Positions 26,292 to 35,313 are shown, numbered from the stretch's first letter. The stretch is 64,000 nt of DNA from JAAFJT01 sp043772905 (GCA_043772905.1 JAYVFS010000193.1:1-64000); one strand, 5' to 3'. A program made the numbers and translations. Notes: generated by a model not told the origin, from the letters alone.

Positions 26292-27170
26292 GTGATTACA
26301 CCTTTTTTCAAATCCATAGACAACAATTTTTATCTTCTTCAAGGGGATTCAACGGAGTTATTACCTCAAGTTGAACACAAGTTTGATATGGTATTTGCAG
26401 ACCCACCTTATTTTCTTTCCAACAATGGCTTGTCAATCCAAAGTGGCGAAATTGTGAGTGTTAACAAGGGGAAATGGGATAAATCGCATGGATTTGAGCA
26501 TAAAAACGACTTTAACAGAGCCTGGTTGTCTGCGGTTAGAGACCGAATGAAGGAGGATGCGACGATTTGGATAAGCGGTACGATGCACAATATTTTTTCG
26601 ATTGGTCAAATATTAACCGAGTTGAATTTTAAAATACTCAACATCATCACTTGGGAAAAAAGCAACCCACCGCCCAATTTTTCCTGCCGTTTTTTTACAC
26701 ATTCAACAGAACAGATCATTTGGGCGCGTAAAAATGAACGTGTGGCGCATTATTATAACTATGATTTGATGAAGCAACTAAATGGCGACAAACAAATGAA
26801 AGATGTTTGGAAATTGCCCGCCATAGCACCATGGGAAAAGTCTTGTGGTAAACACCCCACTCAAAAACCTTTATCCGTTTTAACCCGCACCATTTTAGCG
26901 TCAACAAAACCTGATACTTGGATATTGGACCCATTTGCGGGTAGCAGCACAACAGGTATTGCCGCCAATTTGACGAATAGAAGGTTTCTCGGGATTGACC
27001 AAGAAGAAGATTTTTTGACCATCAGTCAAAATAGAAAGTTAGAAATAGAGCATAAGAAAACAGCTGATACTTTTAGGCAAAAAATTGGCGGTTTTAATGA
27101 TAAACAAGAATTGGAACGTGTCTTACTGAATGAACTGAAAATGGGTGTCGGATCGGAATTGAGGTTGTAG
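26292..27170 (+). CDS. dpnA: DpnA-like adenine DNA methyltransferase
   Basis: The 292-residue product probably starts at GTG 26292. It is a beta-class methylase with catalytic DMVFADPPYFLSNNGL (about residues 34-49) and a late SAM-binding motif WILDPFAGSSTTG. The long stretch SCRFFTHSTEQIIWARKN ... HYYNYDLMKQLN ... KHPTQKP closely follows M.DpnIIB (DpnA). In pneumococcus DpnA methylates GATC in single-stranded DNA and so protects plasmids and transforming DNA taken up by competent cells. The same role here is inferred from similarity recalled from memory. Confidence 0.85.
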   Translation: MITPFFKSIDNNFYLLQGDSTELLPQVEHKFDMVFADPPYFLSNNGLSIQSGEIVSVNKGKWDKSHGFEHKNDFNRAWLSAVRDRMKEDATIWISGTMHNIFSIGQILTELNFKILNIITWEKSNPPPNFSCRFFTHSTEQIIWARKNERVAHYYNYDLMKQLNGDKQMKDVWKLPAIAPWEKSCGKHPTQKPLSVLTRTILASTKPDTWILDPFAGSSTTGIAANLTNRRFLGIDQEEDFLTISQNRKLEIEHKKTADTFRQKIGGFNDKQELERVLLNELKMGVGSELRL

Positions 27171-27183
27171 AAGTCCAACCACT

Positions 27184-28176
27184 TTAATCATTCCTTTTTA
27201 CCCATTTATGCCAATTTTTACCCCATTGAATCGTCGGTTCTTCCACCCAATCATAAAAATATTTTGAAAAAAGAAGACTAAAAGCAACGGCAACAATCAC
27301 AGCCGTACCCATAAACCAACCATTGTCTTTTGCTATTTCGGCTGCGCCATCGAGTAAAAGCCAACCGGTGACGACGTGCGTTAAGTAAAACGAATAAGAC
27401 GTTTTGCCTATAAATTTTGACCAATTCCACTCTTTATTGATAAAAAGTATAATGGCACAAGGTATTGCTGTTGCCAAACAATGTTTCATATCGAAGCCTC
27501 GATAGTGCATCAACAACATAGCGGGTAGGATGATGGCTAATTCCTTTTCGTCAATGTAGCCTCGATAATATTGAAATAAAATATAACCCGCACCGAATGA
27601 AGCGACATGATAGGGCAGCCATTCATAAGGAAAATACCAATGTCCAAAGGCAAAAAGCGCATAAATTGGGTAACGAATCCACCACTCCCGACGATTGAAC
27701 AAAGCAAAAAAGATGAGTAAAACAAGATAAAACTGCCAATCTATCGCTAATGTCCAATAAATGCCACGCAACCATGGCTCGTGCATAATGGCATTGATAT
27801 GAAAAATATGTAGAAAAAGATTGTAAAAATCCAATTCAATCCATCTATCGGCTTTGACAAACCAAACGCTGGCATCTTTCATCAACATCAAAACGATACT
27901 TGCCCAATACGCGGGTTCAATACGAATGATGCGGCTGACAAATTGCCGACCAAATTGCCGAATGGTGTATCTTTTGAGCGACAACGAATAAGGGATGACC
28001 ATACCTGAAATCACAAAAAACGCTTCGACACCTAAGTAACCGTGATGGAAAGAAATACTGAGGGGGTGTGTCTTCGCTAGGAAAAAGTCAGTATAATGGT
28101 AAAAAGCGACCGTTAACGCAGCCAAACCGCGTAAAAGGTCAATAGAGTAAAAATGCTGTTTCTCTTGAATCGCCAC
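27184..28176 (-). CDS. acyltransferase family 3 membrane protein (OafA/YrhL type)
   Basis: The 330-residue integral membrane protein has about ten hydrophobic helices. The N-terminal FYSIDLLRGLAALTVAFYHY carries the family Arg and His. GYLGVEAFFVISGMVIPYSL follows, and RIIRIEPAYW and YFPYEWLPYH are typical. Members transfer acetyl or other acyl groups to extracytoplasmic sugars. The acceptor is unknown. A dispersed word encodes HPLSISF at about residue 36. It has no operon partner. Confidence 0.9.
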   Translation of the reverse strand: MAIQEKQHFYSIDLLRGLAALTVAFYHYTDFFLAKTHPLSISFHHGYLGVEAFFVISGMVIPYSLSLKRYTIRQFGRQFVSRIIRIEPAYWASIVLMLMKDASVWFVKADRWIELDFYNLFLHIFHINAIMHEPWLRGIYWTLAIDWQFYLVLLIFFALFNRREWWIRYPIYALFAFGHWYFPYEWLPYHVASFGAGYILFQYYRGYIDEKELAIILPAMLLMHYRGFDMKHCLATAIPCAIILFINKEWNWSKFIGKTSYSFYLTHVVTGWLLLDGAAEIAKDNGWFMGTAVIVAVAFSLLFSKYFYDWVEEPTIQWGKNWHKWVKRND

Positions 28177-28208
28177 GTTGTTTTTCGTTTTTTTGCAAAT
28201 TTAATTGA

Positions 28209-28238
28209 CTGACACTAATTACACGCATTACACGAATT
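28209..28238. repeat. half copy of the CTGACACGAATT intergenic repeat
   Basis: CTGACACTAATTACACGCAT followed by TACACGAATT resembles each arm of the long inverted repeat at 59180-59289. It lies upstream of the sigma factor gene. Confidence 0.55.
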
Positions 28239-28350
28239 GATTTCTAATATTTAATTCGTATCCTTTGCGAAATAGGTGCTTTCAAACTCTTTTCCCTATT
28301 TTTTGTTTACTTTAAAATATTTTTCACAGTTCCTCGTCAATTAAACTACG

Positions 28351-28950
28351 ATGAAGTACGCAACATTAACTATCGAATCACAATTGGCTGACTCGCAAAA
28401 TCAGCAAATACAGGAGACCGTGCGCCGCGAAAGGCAACGGCTACTGGCTTTTATTCGTCAACGCATACCGCGTCAAGACGATGCAGAGGATATTTTGCAA
28501 GATGTTTTTTTTGAGTTTACAGAAATGTACCGACTCATGAAGCCCGTCGAGAAAATTGCTTCGTGGCTCTTCACAGTGGCACGCAACAAAATTACTGACC
28601 GCTATCGGAAGAAAAAACCGTTGTTGCTTGAAGATGTTTTTTCGTTCAATAGCGGTGGCGAAGATGAGCCTTACCTCATTGATGACTTGTTGCCCGCTGC
28701 AAATATTCACACCGCCGATGTCGAAATGATGCGTGAAACCATCATGGATGCGCTTACGGAAGCCCTTGATGAACTACCCGCTGAACAACGGGAGGTATTC
28801 ATTGCGCATGAATTAGAAGATAAAAGTTTTAAAGAAATTGCTGCAGAAACGGGCGTAACAATCAATACCCTACTCTCTCGCAAGCGTTATGCGGTACTTT
28901 TCCTACGTGAGCGTTTAAAATCAATCTACGAAGACTTAGTTAATAATTAG
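28351..28950 (+). CDS. ECF-type RNA polymerase sigma factor
   Basis: The 199-residue product has sigma region 2 (RQDDAEDILQDVFFEF, about 49-64, then SWLFTVARNKITDRYRKKKP) and region 4 (LPAEQREVFIAHELEDKSFKEIA and an HTH ending TLLSRKRYAVLFLRERL). An acidic linker of about 45 residues joins them. It redirects RNA polymerase to a small regulon. No anti-sigma factor is adjacent. The next gene, 49 bases on, is a small membrane protein that often follows such sigma genes in Bacteroidota and may be functionally linked. Confidence 0.93.
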   Translation: MKYATLTIESQLADSQNQQIQETVRRERQRLLAFIRQRIPRQDDAEDILQDVFFEFTEMYRLMKPVEKIASWLFTVARNKITDRYRKKKPLLLEDVFSFNSGGEDEPYLIDDLLPAANIHTADVEMMRETIMDALTEALDELPAEQREVFIAHELEDKSFKEIAAETGVTINTLLSRKRYAVLFLRERLKSIYEDLVNN

Positions 28951-28999
28951 TTTTGAGTTTTGGGTTTGAATAAACCTAAAATCTAAAAATCTTAAAGAA

Positions 29000-29392
29000 A
29001 TGGACAATTTTTGGCTTAAAAAAGGTCTAAAAATGGCGGCTATTGTCGCGCTCTATATTGTGTTTTTTGGCACATTCGTCATGGCATTGTGGAATTGGCT
29101 GATGCCTGAATTGTTTAATCTGCCGATGATTACCTTCTCGCAAGCCCTTGGATTGTTTGTTTTAGGTCGCATACTGACGGGTGGTTTCAAAGTCATCGGC
29201 ATGTCAAGTTTAGGCGAAGGGAAAGACCATTGGGAACAAAAAAAACAGATGTACGAAAAATGGCAAGGTATGACACCAGAAGAACGCGAACGCTGGCGCG
29301 ATGATTGGCGCGAAAAATGTCGCAGCCGTCGCCCCATTGGTTTTCACAAAAAAGATACGGAAGATAAAGACAATAGACCTGATATGATTTAG
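29000..29392 (+). CDS. small membrane protein following the ECF sigma factor
   Basis: The 130-residue product has two hydrophobic segments (about residues 11-33 and 43-62) and a strongly charged tail (EERERWRDDWREKCRSRRP) predicted to be cytoplasmic. I do not recognise a characterised family. It is probably co-transcribed with the sigma gene and could modulate it, but it has no anti-sigma motif, so this is only inference. Confidence 0.7.
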   Translation: MDNFWLKKGLKMAAIVALYIVFFGTFVMALWNWLMPELFNLPMITFSQALGLFVLGRILTGGFKVIGMSSLGEGKDHWEQKKQMYEKWQGMTPEERERWRDDWREKCRSRRPIGFHKKDTEDKDNRPDMI

Positions 29393-29421
29393 GTGTTCGT
29401 AAATTCGCAACTCATTGTTTA

Positions 29422-29787
29422 TCAAGCAAATCCTGGAAAAAAGGCATCTTCGTAGTGGTCAACATAAAATATCCCCCCCCTCAGTATGAGACTTAAAATA
29501 TCGAATCGAATCGCTCCATCATGTCCACTTTCTGCCATATATGCGATAGCCGCTTGGGTCATGAGCCGTTGTTTTTTGCCATCCACAGCCGTTTCAGGTC
29601 GTCCAAAAGTATAATCTGACCGTGTTTTCACTTCCACAAATACCATTGTCCGCTTATCCATCGCTACGATGTCGAGTTCAGCCCTTTTGTATCGCCAATT
29701 GCGTTGTAGGATTTGATAGCCTTTTTGTTCTAAAAAATCGGCGGCAGCTTGTTCGCCTTGTTGACCTGTTTCGTTGTGTTTTCCCAT
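29422..29787 (-). CDS. YraN/UPF0102-family nuclease-like protein
   Basis: The 121-residue product shows family hallmarks: GEQAAADFLEQKGYQILQRNWR at the N-terminus and the endonuclease-like ELDIVAMDKRTMVFVEVKTR (D...E-x-K, about residues 37-56). The YraN family has a Holliday-junction-resolvase-like fold and is often near dprA, as here (two genes upstream on the same strand). A dispersed word with eight G encodes LILRGGIF close to the C-terminus. Confidence 0.9.
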   Translation of the reverse strand: MGKHNETGQQGEQAAADFLEQKGYQILQRNWRYKRAELDIVAMDKRTMVFVEVKTRSDYTFGRPETAVDGKKQRLMTQAAIAYMAESGHDGAIRFDILSLILRGGIFYVDHYEDAFFPGFA

Positions 29788-29800
29788 AGTTTTCTATCCC

Positions 29801-30559
29801 TTATTGATTCCAAATTTCCCAACCCCGTTCTGCTTGAAAATAAAGCATATCCAAACCATTTTTTCCATTTGCGCCATTGTCTAAACCACGTTTTAGAAAT
29901 TGCGTTATGGCAGGATTATAGACCAAATCGTACAGAAAGTGTTGATTACCAATATATTTGTAAGGCAATGGCGGACACCCCTCAGTATTTGGCGACATGC
30001 CCAACGGTGTTGTATTTACGATGAGGCGATGGGTTGTCATTATTTTTTCATCAATATCTTCATAGCTCAAAGACGTTTCAGACCTTGTCCGCGACACATA
30101 GTGAAACGGGATATGCCATTTTTTCAATACATAAGCAATTGCCTTTGATGCGCCACCTGTGCCGAGAACCAATGCCTTTAAGTTGAGGTTGAGTAAAGTC
30201 TCTAAATTAGGCGTATTGAGCAAACCCAACACAGATTTTTCAAAACCATAAGCATCTGTATTATACCCTTTCATTTGACCATTGCGCATATCAATGCAAT
30301 TGACTGCACCAATTTCAGCAGCCGATTCGTCGAATGTATCAATGAAAGGTAGAACCGCTTGCTTGTAAGGAATCGTCACATTCAAACCTATGAGTTCAGG
30401 ATGCCCCCTCAGTATATCGTTCAATTTTTCGATGTTTTCAATAGAAAATGACTCATATTGCCATTGGTCAGCAATGCCCATTTCTGCGAATTTTGTATTG
30501 AAATAAGGTTTTGAAAACGAATGACCTAACGGATAGCCAATAAGACCTAATAATTTCAT
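29801..30559 (-). CDS. aroE: shikimate dehydrogenase
   Basis: The 252-residue product reduces 3-dehydroshikimate to shikimate with NADPH in aromatic amino acid synthesis. It has the substrate-binding GYPLGHSFSKPYFN at the start, GLNVTIPYKQAVLPF with the catalytic Lys, YNTDAYGF with the paired Asp, and the nucleotide-binding VLGTGGASKAI. Two dispersed words lie inside (DILRGHPE and NTEGCPP). It starts 103 bases downstream of the dprA stop and is read in the same direction. Confidence 0.95.
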   Translation of the reverse strand: MKLLGLIGYPLGHSFSKPYFNTKFAEMGIADQWQYESFSIENIEKLNDILRGHPELIGLNVTIPYKQAVLPFIDTFDESAAEIGAVNCIDMRNGQMKGYNTDAYGFEKSVLGLLNTPNLETLLNLNLKALVLGTGGASKAIAYVLKKWHIPFHYVSRTRSETSLSYEDIDEKIMTTHRLIVNTTPLGMSPNTEGCPPLPYKYIGNQHFLYDLVYNPAITQFLKRGLDNGANGKNGLDMLYFQAERGWEIWNQ

Positions 30560-30608
30560 AAACTTCTTTTTGCTGCGAAATAACGCATTTTACTTTTTAT
30601 GGCGTAGA

Positions 30609-30641
30609 AAGTTCGGGGAATTTTGAAAATTCCCCGAACTT
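30609..30641. terminator. perfect hairpin between dprA and aroE
   Basis: A 16-bp stem (AAGTTCGGGGAATTTT and its complement) closes around a single central base (arms 30609-30624 and 30626-30641). There is no T tract, so it looks more like a palindromic repeat than a classical terminator. Confidence 0.6.
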
Positions 30642-30662
30642 GGTGTGTCTCAATAGTCAACA

Positions 30663-31763
30663 TTAAACAAGCCCAAACCGCTTGCCTGGGAATGCCTGAA
30701 CAACGCCTTTAAACTCCAAATTCAACAGCAAAGAAGCGATTTGGCTCGGGTTCATTTTAGCTTCAAGGCTCAATGCGTCAATGGGTATGGGCGTTTCAGA
30801 TTTTTTTAAAATACCCAATATAAAATGCTCATTATCAGACAGTTCTAAGAAAAGCTGCGTTTGGGCGGGCGGTTTTCCTGCATCTAAATCAGTCCAACGT
30901 AATTGCTCCGCAACATTGTTGGCTTGTTCAATAAGACTTGCTTTTCGCTTGCGCAAAAGGTCGTTACAGCCTTGTGCATACGGGTCGCCTACACGACCTG
31001 GAACGGCAAAAACATCACGCCCATAGTCAAGTGCAATATTTGCCGTAATCATCGAACCACCTTTTGCCGCTGTTTCGACGACAATTACAGCATCGCTCAT
31101 TCCTGCAATAATGCGGTTGCGCATCGGAAAATGCTTTTGTTCTGGGTCTTGATCGCTTGGATATTCGGTCAATAAACCGCCATTTTCACACATTTTCAAG
31201 CCAAAACTGCGGTGTTCTTCAGGATAAATGCGTTGTAAACCTGTTCCCATAATGCCCACCGTTGGCATACGTGCAGACAAGCAACGACGATGTGCGGCTG
31301 CATCAATGCCGTAGGCTAACCCACTGATTATCAAAACATTGTGTGGCAGAAATCCGTCAATAATTTCTTCGCACATCCGAATACCATAAGACGATGGCTT
31401 GCGTGTACCGACGATGCTCACGATGCGTGGCGCATTCAAATCGGCAGTCCCTTTATAGTACAAAAGCATTGGACAATCAGCGTTTGCACACAGACGGCGT
31501 GGATAGGCGGCATCAGTATGATACAAGACGCGCACCTTGTTTTTTTCGATGAAATCCAACTCCTTTTCAGCCCATTTTAAGACATTTGATGTCAAAATAT
31601 AATCAGCAATCCCTTCCCCAATACCATTTATTTTGGTTAAATGGGCTCTAGATGTTTTGAAAACAGCCTCGGCACTGCCACAATGGGCTATAAGATTTTT
31701 TGAATGGATGGCACCCACCTTTGGTACTTTGGTGAGGGCAATTCGGTAGAATAATTCGCTCAT
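30663..31763 (-). CDS. dprA: DNA-processing protein A (DprA/Smf)
   Basis: The 366-residue product starts at 31763, since MSELFYRIALTKVPKVG matches the family N-terminus. A helix-hairpin-helix-like segment (HLTKINGIGEGIADYIL) precedes the Rossmann-like DprA core: SIVGTRKPSSYG, SGLAYGIDAAAH, GSMITANIALDYGRDVFAVPG. A C-terminal winged-helix (DML1-like) domain closes it. DprA loads RecA on single-stranded DNA taken up by competent cells. It is widespread, so its presence alone does not prove transformability. Confidence 0.95.
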   Translation of the reverse strand: MSELFYRIALTKVPKVGAIHSKNLIAHCGSAEAVFKTSRAHLTKINGIGEGIADYILTSNVLKWAEKELDFIEKNKVRVLYHTDAAYPRRLCANADCPMLLYYKGTADLNAPRIVSIVGTRKPSSYGIRMCEEIIDGFLPHNVLIISGLAYGIDAAAHRRCLSARMPTVGIMGTGLQRIYPEEHRSFGLKMCENGGLLTEYPSDQDPEQKHFPMRNRIIAGMSDAVIVVETAAKGGSMITANIALDYGRDVFAVPGRVGDPYAQGCNDLLRKRKASLIEQANNVAEQLRWTDLDAGKPPAQTQLFLELSDNEHFILGILKKSETPIPIDALSLEAKMNPSQIASLLLNLEFKGVVQAFPGKRFGLV

Positions 31764-31788
31764 AGTTTTGGTTTTTTCTGTAATGATG

Positions 31789-31845
31789 AATGGTGAATAA
31801 TTTAATGGTGAATCAGAAATATTCACCATTAAAATATTCACCATT
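31789..31845. repeat. imperfect inverted repeat upstream of dprA
   Basis: Arms of 25 bp, each made of two AATGGTGAAT-type halves, are reverse complements with one mismatch. It fills most of the gap between the WG-repeat gene stop and the dprA start. Confidence 0.7.
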
Positions 31846-31847
31846 AC

Positions 31848-32876
31848 CTAAATATCTTCTTCGAGCCAAACCACCTGTCCTTCGAGGTTGATATAAGCCC
31901 ACATATTATTTTTTTCAATCCAAGATAAACCATTTTTGAACGGCTCAACATTGTCGAGGAAACGGGGAGGAATAGCAATATGCCCTTCTGTGTCCACGTA
32001 AAGCCATTGATTTTTGACACGAACGGCTGCTAAACCTTCGCTAAAACGTTGTGCTTCTTCAAAACGAGGTTCGATGTGCAGTTTAGCGGTTTTACTCATG
32101 TAACCAAATTTTTCTTTATAACTGAACACCGCCAAGCCATTGTAAAAGTCGCCAACGAACTCGAAAACGGGATTAATCATCACTTCCCCACCTTGATTGA
32201 TGAAGCCATATTTGTCTTCAATTTTAACGATTGCCAAACCCTCCATGAATAGCCCATCGCTCAAGCCTTTTATGTGCGGATAATGAGGGGAGAGAATCGT
32301 TTGCCCTGATTTGTGTAGCAAACCCCATTTATTGCCGTTATAAACGGTGGCGACATCGCCTTGAAAAGTGGTTGCCAAATCGTAAGTCGGTTCAACGACC
32401 CATTTTCCTTTATTGTTGATAAAGCCCCATTTTCCTTCTGATTTGACGGCGGCGAGACCATTATTGAACTTTTCAGCTTCTTCAAATTGTGGTTTTATAA
32501 CAAATTCACCTTCTCTATTGATGAATCCCCAAAGACCGCCATAGCGTACCGTTGCCATGCCGCCATGAAAGTCGCCTGCGCCTTCAAATTGTACGTCAAT
32601 AACCAAATTGCAGCGGCTGTCAATGTAGCCCCATTGATTGACGAGTTGAACGCGAGCCAAACCTTCCTCCATCTGACCGACGTAATTGAAGATTCTTTTC
32701 ATCAAAAGACGACCGTAATTGTCCATTAACATTACACGGTCGAAGATTCTCACACGCGCAAAGTCGTTGTAAAAGTCTTCAACATCTTGGTATTGCGGCT
32801 CGACGATGATTTCGCCATCAGCGTCCATGAAGCCGTATTTACCTTTGTCTCTTATTTTAAAAAGTGGTGGTAGCAT
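31848..32876 (-). CDS. WG-repeat protein
   Basis: The 342-residue product starts at MLPPLFKIRDKGKYGFMD (32876). It consists of about eleven tandem WG/KWG beta repeats with the pattern GLWGFINREGEFVIKPQFEEAEKFNNGLAAV. There is no signal peptide, so it is probably cytoplasmic. The biochemical role of the family is unknown. A one-mismatch form of the dispersed word (ATAATGAGGGG, 32280-32290) lies inside it and encodes SPHYP where an exact word would give SPQYP. Confidence 0.9.
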   Translation of the reverse strand: MLPPLFKIRDKGKYGFMDADGEIIVEPQYQDVEDFYNDFARVRIFDRVMLMDNYGRLLMKRIFNYVGQMEEGLARVQLVNQWGYIDSRCNLVIDVQFEGAGDFHGGMATVRYGGLWGFINREGEFVIKPQFEEAEKFNNGLAAVKSEGKWGFINNKGKWVVEPTYDLATTFQGDVATVYNGNKWGLLHKSGQTILSPHYPHIKGLSDGLFMEGLAIVKIEDKYGFINQGGEVMINPVFEFVGDFYNGLAVFSYKEKFGYMSKTAKLHIEPRFEEAQRFSEGLAAVRVKNQWLYVDTEGHIAIPPRFLDNVEPFKNGLSWIEKNNMWAYINLEGQVVWLEEDI

Positions 32877-32927
32877 GTTGTTAAAAGTAAAAAAAAAACA
32901 AGAATAACACAAAATTATAAAAACAAG

Positions 32928-34331
32928 TCACTCTGCAAGCAATTTTTTAAATTCTGCTATCACATCTCGCCCTTCTTTATCTGAAAGATGTGCGAATTTG
33001 CCTTGCTTGTCAACGATAAAATAACTGGGTATGGCGTATAAATTATATAATCTTTTCGTTGCTTCTATATCCATTGGCTGCACATTTAGCCCTTTTATAT
33101 TGAGTCGAATCGCAGCATTTCGGAACTGTTCAGGCTGTTCGTCAATACTAATATTCAGTAAAACGACCCCCTCAGTAAAAAGGCGATTTCGCACATCTGC
33201 ATACTTCAAAAAGTTGCTGATACAGGGCTGACACCAACTTGCCCAAAAATTAATATAAACAACCTTACCCTTGAAATCTTTTAAATAAATCGGTTTTCCA
33301 TCAATCGTAACTAATTGCAAATCAGGTGCTTCGCTGCGTTCTGTTACGTCTAAATATTTATCGTAAGCATCATCAATTTCTTTTACAAGCGCCTTGAAAG
33401 GGCACTTTTCTCTAAATCGTTCGATGTGTTGCCGCCCAAAACTAAGGCTGTGTGTTTGGTCTAAAACCTCAATAAGTAGTTCTTTTTCTAACCAAAAACG
33501 GTCGTAGCCATCGAGTTTTTTTTCTATTGTTTCATAAAGCGTATTCGGGTCATCATCGTTTTGAAATTGTTGGGCTTGATAGTGAATAAACGTTTTTAAC
33601 GCATTGCGGAAAACACTTGTTTCGTTCCTTTCATAGTCGGTATAGTTAAATCCCTTGAATGGAAAAAACTTTTGCGTTGTCAATCGAAATTCATCAGAAC
33701 TCATTTTTTTTAATAAAAAATAGGCGTAAAGCTGTGCGTCGTAAGTATAGTTGATTTCTGCCCAAAGTTGAGAATACAGCTTTTTATTAATTTTGGATTT
33801 TGAGCTTTCTAAAAATTGCAAAGCCGCTTCTTTATCGGCATTGGTCAATGATAAAAAAGTAGGGGCATCAGACGATAAAATACGGCTTTCTGTCACTTTA
33901 TCAATCGAAGGAGAGAGGAATGTTTTTTGAAAATCAGAAACAATATTGGAACGAAAACGGTTTTGAAAAACACTGAAAACAGTATTGTTATCTGCTCCTT
34001 GTCCTTGAAATTGAATCGTTTTTTTGATTTGATGATTGGAGAAAACAATTTTCAAATCGTCGGTTGGTTCTACAAAAATATCAAACGATTCACCTGCGTA
34101 GGTCAGTGTTATCAATTTGGGTTCTTCAATATCGAGTGTAAAATGGGCATCATTGGTCTCTTTTTGCAATTCAATTTTATAAATTCTTAATTCTTTTTGA
34201 GCATTCAGCAAAGCACATTCGGCTGTCCATACTGAGGGGGTCTCTACTTTGATGTAGAAATACGGCGTACTGCGTAAAATGCTGATAGTCAACAAGAAAG
34301 CAATTGTTAAAATTATTCGGTGGCTCATCAA
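32928..34331 (-). CDS. TlpA-like thioredoxin-fold envelope protein
   Basis: The 467-residue product starts with a signal sequence (IILTIAFLLTISILRSTPY). It has a ~320-residue N-terminal region common in Bacteroidota TlpA/ResA relatives, then a thioredoxin domain with VVYINFWASWCQPCISNFLKY (active site CQPC, near residue 370) and the cis-Pro region AIPSYFIVDKQG. It should reduce disulfides in periplasmic proteins. Two dispersed words encode LFTEGVV and ETPSVWT. A TACCTTCG box lies upstream on the same strand. Confidence 0.88.
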   Translation of the reverse strand: MMSHRIILTIAFLLTISILRSTPYFYIKVETPSVWTAECALLNAQKELRIYKIELQKETNDAHFTLDIEEPKLITLTYAGESFDIFVEPTDDLKIVFSNHQIKKTIQFQGQGADNNTVFSVFQNRFRSNIVSDFQKTFLSPSIDKVTESRILSSDAPTFLSLTNADKEAALQFLESSKSKINKKLYSQLWAEINYTYDAQLYAYFLLKKMSSDEFRLTTQKFFPFKGFNYTDYERNETSVFRNALKTFIHYQAQQFQNDDDPNTLYETIEKKLDGYDRFWLEKELLIEVLDQTHSLSFGRQHIERFREKCPFKALVKEIDDAYDKYLDVTERSEAPDLQLVTIDGKPIYLKDFKGKVVYINFWASWCQPCISNFLKYADVRNRLFTEGVVLLNISIDEQPEQFRNAAIRLNIKGLNVQPMDIEATKRLYNLYAIPSYFIVDKQGKFAHLSDKEGRDVIAEFKKLLAE

Positions 34332-34360
34332 TAAAAAGATTTAGATTAGGCGTTCTGCTG

Positions 34361-34368
34361 CGAAGGTA
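34361..34368 (-). promoter_or_regulatory. candidate -7 box for the TlpA-like gene
   Basis: TACCTTCG on the minus strand, one base from TAnnTTTG, 30 bases upstream of the start codon. Confidence 0.35.
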
Positions 34369-34463
34369 GAAAAACACTTACTTAAAAGGGTCTAATGGGT
34401 CAAAACAGCTTGGTTTTTCTTGCTTTTATTCAAAGAATCTTATAAAATTTTGGAGAGAAAGTG

Positions 34464-34471
34464 TATATTTG
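34464..34471 (+). promoter_or_regulatory. -7 promoter box for rplU-rpmA
   Basis: TATATTTG followed by CGCCC is a strong Bacteroidota -7 element, 86 bases before the rplU start. The -33 region is less clear. Confidence 0.5.
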
Positions 34472-34556
34472 CGCCCTGAATTGGAAAGAAAGGCATTTTT
34501 CCCTTCTTTCAATTCCGTTTTTTAACATTATTTATTAATAAAAGTTCCTTAACATC

Positions 34557-34868
34557 ATGTATGCAATCGTAAAAATAGCCGGTCAACAAGTAAGAGTGAC
34601 TGAAGGGCAACAGCTTTTCGTCCACCGGTTAGAAACCGAAGCAGGAAGCAGCGTAACTTTCGACGAAGTATTGTTGATTGACAACGGCAGCTCTGTAAAT
34701 ATCGGTATGCCGAATGTAGGTGGCGCATCTGTAAAAGCCACTGTAAATGCACATTTGAAAGGCGACAAAGTTATCGTCTTCAAAAAGAAACGCCGTAAAG
34801 GCTATCGCGTCAAAAATGGTCACCGCGACGCTTTAACAAGTATCACTATTGATACCATTTCGGCTTAA
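34557..34868 (+). CDS. rplU: 50S ribosomal protein L21
   Basis: The 103-residue protein opens MYAIVKIAGQQVRVTEGQ and closes with the basic KKRRKGYRVKNGHRD, both diagnostic of bL21. It binds 23S rRNA in the large subunit. It is followed after 86 bases by rpmA, the standard arrangement. There is no dispersed word in either ribosomal gene. Confidence 0.98.
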   Translation: MYAIVKIAGQQVRVTEGQQLFVHRLETEAGSSVTFDEVLLIDNGSSVNIGMPNVGGASVKATVNAHLKGDKVIVFKKKRRKGYRVKNGHRDALTSITIDTISA

Positions 34869-34954
34869 TTTTGACCTAATTGTTATTGTTTAGGTTCAAA
34901 ATCAGACATTGACAATCATTAACTTTATTTCATAATTTTAACGAAAAAAAAGAC

Positions 34955-35218
34955 ATGGCACATAAGAAAGGCGCGGGTAGTTCGGATAACGGACGCGACA
35001 GTAAAGCCAAATATTTGGGCGTAAAAATGTTCGGCGGTCAAGCAGCTATTGCTGGCAATATCTTGATTCGTCAACGCGGTACAAAATTCCATCCTGGTCA
35101 AAACGTGTATATGGGCAAAGACCATACTTTACACGCTGCGATTGCTGGAAAAGTTGGCTTCAAAAAAGGTAAAGATGACAGACGCGTTGTCTTCATCATA
35201 CCACAAGCGACGGCTTAA
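34955..35218 (+). CDS. rpmA: 50S ribosomal protein L27
   Basis: The 87-residue protein has the conserved AHKKGAGSSDNGRDSKAKYLGVK N-terminal tail that reaches the peptidyl-transferase centre, and NILIRQRGTKFHPG. It is co-transcribed with rplU. There is no leader extension like the one cleaved in Firmicutes. Confidence 0.98.
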   Translation: MAHKKGAGSSDNGRDSKAKYLGVKMFGGQAAIAGNILIRQRGTKFHPGQNVYMGKDHTLHAAIAGKVGFKKGKDDRRVVFIIPQATA

Positions 35219-35250
35219 TTTTTAAAATTAAGTTTGTAGAACATTAAATA

Positions 35251-35289
35251 AAAAAACGTTAGGACTCGAATGAATCCTAACGTTTTTTT
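35251..35289 (+). terminator. rplU-rpmA terminator
   Basis: A 14-bp perfect stem (AAAAAACGTTAGGA / TCCTAACGTTTTTT) is followed by T and AT-rich sequence. Confidence 0.92.
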
Positions 35290-35313
35290 ATTTAATGCCT
35301 AAAAGCATGTGTT

